From: Deltaproteobacteria bacterium
Lineage (GTDB): Bacteria > Desulfobacterota > Desulfarculia > Adiutricales > Adiutricaceae
DNA length: 27,023 bases
Direction of reading: 5' to 3'
NCBI GenBank assembly: GCA_031288745.1
Contig: JAITQT010000140.1
Location: 1 to 27,023 of the forward strand
Part shown: positions 9,457 to 17,276 of the stretch, piece after piece
How positions within the stretch are numbered: the first letter of the stretch is position 1
Layout: the number at the start of each line of letters is the position of its first letter
Notes under the pieces: generated by a model
The model's input: the letters and a program-made list of their open reading frames with translations, nothing else
Database searches by the model: none
What the model was told of the DNA's origin: nothing
Made by a program: the position numbers and the translations under genes

Positions 9457-12400
9457 GGGATTCTCCTTGATTGAGGTCGAATATTTGTTCGCGTCGCTTG
9501 GCTCGACGAGCGGCGCGGTTAGCGCCGCGCTCTAGATGTTTAGCCGCTTTAGCCTTATCCTTGGTCAAATGGGCGGCTAAGGTCCTTACGGTTGAGTGCT
9601 CTAAGAGATTTAATAACGAAATTTCCCGGCCGATCTTGTCTTGCAGTCTAGTTTGCACTGAGACAAGATCTATTGAGCTTAGCCCCATTTCAAAAAATCT
9701 TACGTCTACTCCTAGGCCTTGGCGGTTTAGGACGGCCTCTAAAACCGAGGCTACGATTTTTTCCATTTCCGTTTCCGGTGGGGTAAGCGACGACTTTAGA
9801 GTTAGAGAGTTCAATTGCGTTTTGAGCCATTTTCGGTCTATTTTTCCCGACGAGTTTAAGGGGAGCATCTCTAGCGCGTAAATAGAACCCGGCGTCATAT
9901 AGGCGGGCAGATGACCCTTGAGCCAAATCGTTATTTCATCTATAGAGATAGGCTTAAATCCTTCCTTAAAGCTAATGAAGGCGGCGATACCGTAATTTAA
10001 TCTATTTTCCCCTAAAGGCACGGCCGCGGCCCTAAAGATTGATGGATGTGAAACTAATACGCTTTCTATTTCGCCCAGCTCTATGCGATAACCGTTAATT
10101 TTAACTTGTTCGTCCTTTCGCCCTAAAAACTCTAGTTCTCCATCGTCCATATAGCGGCCTAAGTCGCCGGTGGAGTAGAGTTGTTCTCCGGTTTGGGGGT
10201 GAGTGACAAACGATTCGGCAGTCCTTTGATGGTCGTCGTGATAACCCGAGGCCACGCCTAAGCCGCCAATGTAAAGCTTGCCAGGCACCCAGTCTGGACA
10301 ATCATGGCCGCGATCGTTTAAGACAAAGAAACACTGGTTAGGTAAAGGCCTTCCGTAGGGTATGCTCTTCCATTCGGGCTTAATCTCGTTAACCCAAAAG
10401 TAATTTGACCAAATAGAGGCTTCCGTTGCCCCGCCGAGGCTAAGAAGTTTAGCCTCTTTAAATTTTGAGATTAATCTTGAGTATAAATTTAGAGGTATCC
10501 AATCTCCGCTCAAGAGCACTCTCGTCAGATTACTGGGCGCAGGCTCTTGTCGTCTTTCTAGAAAATCTAAGAGCATTTGCATCAGAGAGGGTGCCGTGTT
10601 CCAAACGTTAACCTTAAAGCGTCTCATAAGATCTCGCCAGTGAGAGGGATCAAGTCTCTTTTGGGCCGTAGGTAAGACTATGGCCCCGCCAGCGCCTAAA
10701 AGGCCAAAAATATCCCAAACCGAGAGATCGAAGGTAAATCGTGATAAGGCCAGGACGCGATTTTGAGAGTTAAGTCCGATTAGACGGTTTACGGCGCAAA
10801 TGGTGTTGAGCGCGCCCTCTCTTCTAATCATGACCCCTTTGGGTTTTCCAGTTGACCCGCTGGTGTGAATGACGTAGGCTAGATCTTCAGGCCTTGCCAG
10901 GTGGCGTTCTAAGTCAAAATCGCCGTGGTTAATTTTAGTTAGAGCGTCTACCGCCATAACCTTAACGTTTGCGGGCCAGTCAAGAGATAAATGGCGTTTT
11001 TGGGTTAAAACCCTTTTGGCCCGAGTATTTTCAATTAGATATCGCATTCGAATGGCCGGAGCGTCGGCATCAATTGGGACGTAGACCGCCCCCACGCTTA
11101 GGGCGGCTAAGGCCGAGATAGTTTCCTCGCGCCCTCCGTTAGTGACTACGGGAATAAATTCGCCTTTGCGGCAATTATTATCTAAGAGCGCTCTAGCTAT
11201 CGATTCGGCCGCACGGCCTAACTCGGCGTAGGTTAGAGCGCCATCTTCTTCTAATATAGCCGGGGCCTCGGGATTTTTCTTTAACGAGCGGATAAATAAA
11301 TCAATTAAGAGCCCCTCGTCTTTAGGGGCTAAAGTAGCGTTAGATAAGCGGCGGCGAGCTATCTGCTCGGGCGGCAGTAATGGGAGGACCGCCTTTTTCC
11401 AAGCGTTGTCGTCGCGAGCTAGAAGGCTAAGTAAACGCTTATAGGAGTTGAACATATTTTCGACTAAATTGGGTGGGAAAAGCTCGTCCACCGAATCCCA
11501 ATTGAAATGAAGTTCGCCATCTATCTCGCGAACTTGAAAGTCTATCCAGACCTGAGGGGTTTGGGTTATGTTATAAACAACTCTGCCAAATGTTTTTAGC
11601 GAAGGGTGAGTGGCCTTCTTTTCGCCTAAGCCCAAAGTTGAGGTGAAGACCACTGGCATGATTTGGCTAGCGTTTTTTTTGGTTTTTTTACTCCACTCCC
11701 TAATAGTCTCTACGCCGCTAAAGGCACCGTTATCTAAATCCGACCAGAGCCTTTTGTGTATGGCTCGAGCCCTTTCTATAAAGAAAGAGTCCCAATCGTG
11801 ATTAACCTCCAGAAGGCTAACCGATGTAAAGTCGCCCACTATTTTCATGACCTCGGGATGGAGGTTTAGGCGGTTAAAGAGAGTGACGTTAATAGTAAAA
11901 TGACTCTTTGAGGAAAAGCCGGCCAAAACCTCGGCGTAGAGGGCCAATAATAAGCCCGAAGGGGTAAGGGATAGCTCGTTAATTTTTTGGCTTAAGGTTT
12001 CCCACTCAAATTTTTCTAATTTACCAGCGTGCCGAACAAAGCGCGGTTTACTAATATTAGACGAGTTTTCAGCTAGAGGTAGCTCCGGGGCCGGGGGGAG
12101 AGAATCGACTCTATTTAACCAATACTCCTTAGCCTTAAGATAGGCCGGGCTTTGGCGATGCTTATCAAGATATAAGACGTAATCGCGGAAAGATAAATTG
12201 ATCGGCTCTAGCTCTTTATTCTGGTCAAGATAAACGGCGGCTAAATCGTCCATGATAAGATTCATGGAGTGGAGATCGGCGATAAGAAGATCTAAACTTA
12301 TATGCAATCGATAAAGGCCCCCTTTTAAGCAGGTTACTTTCACTCTAAATAAGGGCCAGCGGTCGGGGGCTAGAACTTGGTCGCTCATTTTTCGGCGCGT

Positions 12401-15400
12401 TTCTAGGATTACTTGTTCCGCCGCAAAGGGCGAGAGGTCTGAAAGGTCGCTAAATTCGATTTGGAAAGAGGGCGTTTGGGCTAAGACGCGCTGGTGCCCG
12501 TCGGCTAATATTTCAGCTCTGAGCATATCGTGTCGTTGGATAACTTTGTTCCAGGCTACTTGATAGGCCTCTAAATTGAGATTTTCTTTCTCCGTTTCTA
12601 GATAGACGTGGCAAGAAACGTTACCCAGTTCGACTGCTCCGGTTCTCCCGACAAAGTAGGCCTGCTGCATTTCCATAAGGGGAAAGGAGGCGTATCGATT
12701 TTTAGGATCAACATTGATTAAGAGATCTTGATTAGTATTTACCTCCAAACCCTTTTCGATAATTTCGGAAATAGCCTCGCTTAAGGCCCCTGCGGTTGGA
12801 TTTTCAAATAAAAGAGATCGTTCTAAGGTTACGCCAAAGTCTTTTTCTAGGTTTTGGAAAAGATCAAGGGCCAAGAGGCTATCGATACCCATTTCCAGAA
12901 GATTGTCGTCTTTATTAAGCTCGCTAGAATCAACTTTAAGGACCAGAGCTATTTTTTCAATAATTAGTCTTGAGATTTCTTTTAAGCGCTTATGGCCGTC
13001 AACATTTCGTAACCTTTGGAGTAGGGCTATATTTTCTTTTTTTATCTTTTGATTAATATTATCGCTTTGACCTATATCATAAGAGAAGTTATATACTCTT
13101 TTATAAAATGGAGGTGTAGCGGTTAAACCGCCTCTTTCTAAAAATTTTGGCCAGTTAACTTTAAGGGCTAAAACGTTAGTGGCTCTCTCTTTCATAAGTT
13201 TATCTAGGATACTAAAGCCTTCCTCAAGCTCAAAGGCCTTAAGGCCAAAGTGTTTAAGGTTCTCATTTAAGCCTAATCTTTCGACCATGCCGGCCCCTAG
13301 AAAGGCACCCCAATTAACGCTTAAAGCTGGAAGTCCCTCGCGGCGTCTATGGGCGGCTAAGGCGTCTAGAAAGGCGTTGGCCGCAGCGTAGTTACCTTGC
13401 CCGGGAGGGCCAAACCAGGCGGCGGTTGAGGAAAACATGACGAAATCTTCTAAATTAAATTCTTTGGTTAGAAGGTGAAGATTAAAGGCCCCTTCGGCCT
13501 TAGGGCCTAGAACTTTTAGAAACCTTTGGCTATTAAGCCGGCTTAATAGATCGTCATCAAGCGCGCCGGCGAGATGAAAGACTTTTTTTAAAGGCGCAAA
13601 TTTTTCTTTAATCTCTTCTAGCGCTCTTTTTATAGCTAATATATCGGTTAAATCGGCCTTAAATAGCCTAACCTCAACTCCCTTAGAGCGAATATTATCA
13701 ATAACCTTAAGTTCCTCTTCAGTGGGTGCCCTTCTGATTAGTAAGGCTAAATGGGTGGCCCCTTGGTTTACTCTTTGCTGACAAAGCTTTAAGCCCAAAC
13801 CCCCGAGGGCCCCGCTAATGAGCTCGCATCCTGGCTGGGTTTGAGTTGAGGCGGAGGGCTTTTCTAAATCGCTCTCCGTTTCGATTTTGAGTTTAAAATC
13901 TAGACGGGCGAGGTATCTTCGTCCCTCTCTTAAACTTATTCGCGATTCTCTATCTTCGTAGGTAATTTCGCTTAAGAGATCTCTTAGGCCTTTTTGGCCT
14001 ATTTCAACGTCTATTATTTTGGGGGTTAGGGCGGGATATTCGTTTTCAATAACTGGTAACAAGCCCCAGGCGGCCGCTTGACAGGGATTTTGCCCCCCCG
14101 TTTGATTGGGCCCAAAGACGCCGCTAGTAACTATGATTAGCTTAATTTCTATATTTTTAACGGCGCTTATTTTTTGAATTAGATTAAGTAGGCTTACGGC
14201 TCCGAATTCATAGATTTTTTCCCAGTCGCTATCTTGATTTAGGCTTAGGCTTAGAGCGTGTAAAATAGTAAGCTTAGAGGGGTTTTGGCGAGAAAGTTCG
14301 TTTAATCTTTTCGCCAAGTCGCTCTCATTGGAGCAAACTTTTTCCACTCTATCGCCGCGGTGCCATTTAAAGGCTGAAGATATTTCTATAGCGAAGTCGG
14401 GCTCGGCCAAAATTAGTATCTCGCTCTCGATTTGAACTTGACGAGGGTAAATTTCCCCTCCGTCTTCCCATTGAACTTGATAGCAGTTTTGTTCAATAGT
14501 AGACTGTTGAGAGAAAAAGTCGGGGCTAAGCTCGGCGAGAGAAAGGTTTTTAATTTTTCCAATAACCGTGCCGTTTTGGTTATAAATAGTCAGGTTGAGT
14601 AAAATTTGAAGGCTGTTTTCCATCCGCTCTTTTACTATCTCAGCTAAGGTCCAAACCGTATCCGGCACCTTTTCGACCAGAGATAGCTCTTCTAGGCTCG
14701 CGGGCACGAAAGTTTTAGAGGCTCGATAAATATCCTCCCCCAAGGCCCCCATAACCGTTTGAAGGCAACCGTCTAAGAGAGCGGGCGACCAAGCTAACCC
14801 CTTCTGGCTTTGATTTAAATTGAGTTCAATTTTGGCCAGCGCTCGATTTTCCGAGCGATAGAGTACGGAGATAGTCCTAAAATGTTCTCCATAGTCGAGC
14901 CCCAAACTTTTAATTTGCTCGTAGAGCCCCTGGACCTCCACGGGGGCTATAATATCGTCTCGCAAAATTTCTAGTTTTTCGATTAGTTCCTCTTTATCCC
15001 GTTTGCTTTCATGCTCTTCGATCTCTGCTCTAACCAAAGGCCGCCATGATTGATTTTGATCTTCTTGCTTTAAGAAAAATAATTCTGAGGATCGCTTTGT
15101 TTGGCCAGGGTGGATAACTAATTCTAACTTAATTTCGATAAGATCAAGCGGCAATGGTTCTATCAACCTAAGATTTTTGATTAAAAATCCTTGGGGAAAT
15201 TCAATTTTGGCTGCGGCCCGAAAGATCTCGAAAAACAAAGCGGCCGGGGCGATGGCTCTATTTCCGATTCGGTGCTCTTTTAAACTCTTTAATAAAGAGC
15301 CTGTCAGAGAGCCGCAGTAAAATATTTCGTTTAAAGCTGTTTTTAATCGATTTTTTAATACTCTATGCTCAACGTTAGTTGCCCCGATAAAGTTAATCTC

Positions 15401-17197
15401 TTCTGGGAGAGGGTCTAACCAATAGCGCTTTTTTTGAAAGACAGTAGTTGGGGTTGGGATTTTTTTGGCTTCATGTTCGCGAGCCATTCTTTGAATCCCC
15501 TTAAGGGCGCTAGAGTCCCCTTTAACGTAGCGCTCGGCCAGAGTTTCTAGTTCGCTTTGGCCGATTAATTTTTCGACAATTTCCCCTCTTTGGCGATCGC
15601 TATTTAATCTTCCCCTAATTAGCCCTTGGGGCAAGCGACCTTGAGCAAATTGCTCTAACTTTTGGCTTAGTTCGTCAATCGAACCCGCTTCGATAGCAAT
15701 TCGCTCCAGATCGTCGGCCCTGGCTTGGCGAACAGTAAAGCAGAGATCGGTTAGATCCGTTTGATTTAATTTTATAGATTGGGCGAACTTACCCGATAAG
15801 GCCCGCAGCATGGTTTCGTTTCGCGATGATAAGACGAAGAGATCTCGCTGACTAAAAACTTTAGCTCTGGTCTGACGCTTAGGCCCTTGTTGGACGATAA
15901 CGTGGGCGTTACTGCCGCCGATGCCAAACGAGCTTACTCCGGCCAGGCGAGTTGAAGCTAAACTTTCCCAATTTTTTAAGTCTACGTTTATTTTAAATGG
16001 GCTGGAATTAAGATCGATAGCCGGATTAATGCGCTCAAAAAGAGGGTTAGGCGGGATTTGGCCCCTCTCTATGGCTAAAGTCGTCTTAATAAATCCGGCG
16101 ATGCCGGAAGCCACGTCGGCGTGACCAATATTGGCCTTAAGGGCACCCAGAAAACATTTTTGAGACTCTCTTTTAGTCGAACGCCTAAAAACCCGAGAGA
16201 GGGCGGAAAATTCAATGGGGTCGCCTATGATCGTGCCGGTGCCGTGGGTCTCTACGTAACCTATCTCGGCGCTATCAAGCTCGGCTAGAGAGAGGGCCTC
16301 TTGAATGACCGCCGATTGCCCCTCTCCGCCTGGGGCCGTGTAGCCTACTTTGGCCGCGCCGTCGTTATTGATAACTGAGGCGATAACGAGGGAGTAAATA
16401 TAATCGCAATCTCTGATAGCGTCGGCTAATCTTTTTAAGACGACCACGCCCACGCCGCCGGAAAAGACAGTGCCGTTTGCCTTTTCATCAAAAGGACGGC
16501 AATAGCCGTCAGGGCTCATAATCATGTCGCGCTGATAGAGATAGCCCGCCTTTTGTGGCGTCCTAAGGCAAACCCCTCCGGCTATGGCCATATCGCAGGC
16601 ACCAGAGCGTAAACTCTCATAGGCTTGATGGACGCTAGCGAGCGAGCTTGAGCAAGCGCTCTGCACTGACATGCTCGGTCCCCTGAGATTTAGCTTATAG
16701 GAGACTCGCGAGCATAGATAATCCTTGTCGTTACCCACTAGCCCTTGAAAGGCCTCGGCCGGGCCGCTTAGATGGGAGCGGTAAACGCGGTTAAAATAAG
16801 AACTCAGGCTAGCGCCGGCGAACACTCCTATTGATCGATTGTCCGCCCCCGCCCCCAAAGGCGACCAACCGGCGTTTTCGAACGCTTCCCAGGCGCATTC
16901 TAAGAAAAGACGCTGTTGAGGGTCGATAGTTTGGGCCTCGCTACCGGCGTAGCCAAAAAAAGAGGCGTCAAAGAGTTCGATACCCTCTAGGGCGTAGGCG
17001 GCCTTAACGTAAGAGTGATCGCAGACGAGTTTAGGGCTAAGACCTTCTTCTATTAGCTCTTCTTGGCTATAAAAAGTTACGCTAACCACGCCCTTAATTA
17101 GGTTATCCCAAAATTTAAGATAATCGTCTGCCCCGGGAAAACGGCAGCTTAGACCGACCACGGCCACGGCCTGGCCTAGAATGTTAGAACTACTCAT
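9428..17197 (-). CDS. Hybrid PKS-NRPS gene B: KS-(AT-less)-DH-KR-ACP-Cy-A-PCP
   Basis: A 2589-aa two-module protein. KS about 10-440 (Cys182, His318, His359) resembles KSs that follow NRPS modules. Residues about 445-592 hold only the KS-AT and post-AT linkers, ending FQKKRYW; there is no GQGSQ, GHSxG or HAFH, so malonyl must be loaded by an acyltransferase elsewhere. DH about 610-890: His642 in HRIGNRAIAP (Asn for the usual Gly), Asp809 in LDGCLQ. KR about 905-1350: glycine loop SGALGGLG, Lys1233, Ser1257, Tyr1270, LDD motif of B-type KRs. ACP Ser1440 (GIDSL). Cy about 1500-1930: DLLIADLHS, complete DxxxxDxxS. A about 1960-2460: selectivity positions read DLWNLSLIWK by my hand alignment, one change from the known cysteine code DLYNLSLIWK. 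PCP Ser2508. Expected step: C2 extension to an alkene, then cysteine cyclised to a thiazoline; no oxidase is present. A basic C-terminal tail (RAARRAKRREQ) may dock to C. AAGGA lies 7 nt before the ATG. Confidence 0.95.
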   Translation of the reverse strand: MSSSNILGQAVAVVGLSCRFPGADDYLKFWDNLIKGVVSVTFYSQEELIEEGLSPKLVCDHSYVKAAYALEGIELFDASFFGYAGSEAQTIDPQQRLFLECAWEAFENAGWSPLGAGADNRSIGVFAGASLSSYFNRVYRSHLSGPAEAFQGLVGNDKDYLCSRVSYKLNLRGPSMSVQSACSSSLASVHQAYESLRSGACDMAIAGGVCLRTPQKAGYLYQRDMIMSPDGYCRPFDEKANGTVFSGGVGVVVLKRLADAIRDCDYIYSLVIASVINNDGAAKVGYTAPGGEGQSAVIQEALSLAELDSAEIGYVETHGTGTIIGDPIEFSALSRVFRRSTKRESQKCFLGALKANIGHADVASGIAGFIKTTLAIERGQIPPNPLFERINPAIDLNSSPFKINVDLKNWESLASTRLAGVSSFGIGGSNAHVIVQQGPKRQTRAKVFSQRDLFVLSSRNETMLRALSGKFAQSIKLNQTDLTDLCFTVRQARADDLERIAIEAGSIDELSQKLEQFAQGRLPQGLIRGRLNSDRQRGEIVEKLIGQSELETLAERYVKGDSSALKGIQRMAREHEAKKIPTPTTVFQKKRYWLDPLPEEINFIGATNVEHRVLKNRLKTALNEIFYCGSLTGSLLKSLKEHRIGNRAIAPAALFFEIFRAAAKIEFPQGFLIKNLRLIEPLPLDLIEIKLELVIHPGQTKRSSELFFLKQEDQNQSWRPLVRAEIEEHESKRDKEELIEKLEILRDDIIAPVEVQGLYEQIKSLGLDYGEHFRTISVLYRSENRALAKIELNLNQSQKGLAWSPALLDGCLQTVMGALGEDIYRASKTFVPASLEELSLVEKVPDTVWTLAEIVKERMENSLQILLNLTIYNQNGTVIGKIKNLSLAELSPDFFSQQSTIEQNCYQVQWEDGGEIYPRQVQIESEILILAEPDFAIEISSAFKWHRGDRVEKVCSNESDLAKRLNELSRQNPSKLTILHALSLSLNQDSDWEKIYEFGAVSLLNLIQKISAVKNIEIKLIIVTSGVFGPNQTGGQNPCQAAAWGLLPVIENEYPALTPKIIDVEIGQKGLRDLLSEITYEDRESRISLREGRRYLARLDFKLKIETESDLEKPSASTQTQPGCELISGALGGLGLKLCQQRVNQGATHLALLIRRAPTEEELKVIDNIRSKGVEVRLFKADLTDILAIKRALEEIKEKFAPLKKVFHLAGALDDDLLSRLNSQRFLKVLGPKAEGAFNLHLLTKEFNLEDFVMFSSTAAWFGPPGQGNYAAANAFLDALAAHRRREGLPALSVNWGAFLGAGMVERLGLNENLKHFGLKAFELEEGFSILDKLMKERATNVLALKVNWPKFLERGGLTATPPFYKRVYNFSYDIGQSDNINQKIKKENIALLQRLRNVDGHKRLKEISRLIIEKIALVLKVDSSELNKDDNLLEMGIDSLLALDLFQNLEKDFGVTLERSLLFENPTAGALSEAISEIIEKGLEVNTNQDLLINVDPKNRYASFPLMEMQQAYFVGRTGAVELGNVSCHVYLETEKENLNLEAYQVAWNKVIQRHDMLRAEILADGHQRVLAQTPSFQIEFSDLSDLSPFAAEQVILETRRKMSDQVLAPDRWPLFRVKVTCLKGGLYRLHISLDLLIADLHSMNLIMDDLAAVYLDQNKELEPINLSFRDYVLYLDKHRQSPAYLKAKEYWLNRVDSLPPAPELPLAENSSNISKPRFVRHAGKLEKFEWETLSQKINELSLTPSGLLLALYAEVLAGFSSKSHFTINVTLFNRLNLHPEVMKIVGDFTSVSLLEVNHDWDSFFIERARAIHKRLWSDLDNGAFSGVETIREWSKKTKKNASQIMPVVFTSTLGLGEKKATHPSLKTFGRVVYNITQTPQVWIDFQVREIDGELHFNWDSVDELFPPNLVENMFNSYKRLLSLLARDDNAWKKAVLPLLPPEQIARRRLSNATLAPKDEGLLIDLFIRSLKKNPEAPAILEEDGALTYAELGRAAESIARALLDNNCRKGEFIPVVTNGGREETISALAALSVGAVYVPIDADAPAIRMRYLIENTRAKRVLTQKRHLSLDWPANVKVMAVDALTKINHGDFDLERHLARPEDLAYVIHTSGSTGKPKGVMIRREGALNTICAVNRLIGLNSQNRVLALSRFTFDLSVWDIFGLLGAGGAIVLPTAQKRLDPSHWRDLMRRFKVNVWNTAPSLMQMLLDFLERRQEPAPSNLTRVLLSGDWIPLNLYSRLISKFKEAKLLSLGGATEASIWSNYFWVNEIKPEWKSIPYGRPLPNQCFFVLNDRGHDCPDWVPGKLYIGGLGVASGYHDDHQRTAESFVTHPQTGEQLYSTGDLGRYMDDGELEFLGRKDEQVKINGYRIELGEIESVLVSHPSIFRAAAVPLGENRLNYGIAAFISFKEGFKPISIDEITIWLKGHLPAYMTPGSIYALEMLPLNSSGKIDRKWLKTQLNSLTLKSSLTPPETEMEKIVASVLEAVLNRQGLGVDVRFFEMGLSSIDLVSVQTRLQDKIGREISLLNLLEHSTVRTLAAHLTKDKAKAAKHLERGANRAARRAKRREQIFDLNQGESHEFSRSSQN
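9463..9468 (-). promoter_or_regulatory. Ribosome binding site of gene C, inside gene B
   Basis: Minus-strand AAGGAG lies 6 nt before the ATG at 9456, within the last codons of gene B (stop TGA at 9428-9430). The textbook site fixes the start of C and implies translational coupling of B and C. Confidence 0.8.
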
Positions 17198-17204
17198 GCT
17201 TTAA

Positions 17205-17209
17205 TCCTT
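17205..17209 (-). promoter_or_regulatory. Ribosome binding site of gene B
   Basis: Minus-strand AAGGA lies 7 nt before the ATG at 17197, in the 79-bp gap after gene A. The gap is AT-rich; I see no GC-rich hairpin followed by a T run, so A and B are probably co-transcribed. Confidence 0.65.
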
Positions 17210-17276
17210 GATTGGTTAAAGGACGAAAAGACAAAATGTTATGAATTATCTTTGATTAAATTTTTTCAAGAGTTTT

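Noticed and set aside
9690..9926. Extra same-strand reading frame inside gene B
   Set aside because: It overlaps the conserved A10 and PCP region of B in another frame and has no domain of its own.
6101..17276. Terminators between the four genes
   Set aside because: The gaps (79 bp and 122 bp, plus one overlap) show no GC-rich stem followed by a T run. TTTAATC and GATTAAA in the A-B gap are too far apart to form one.
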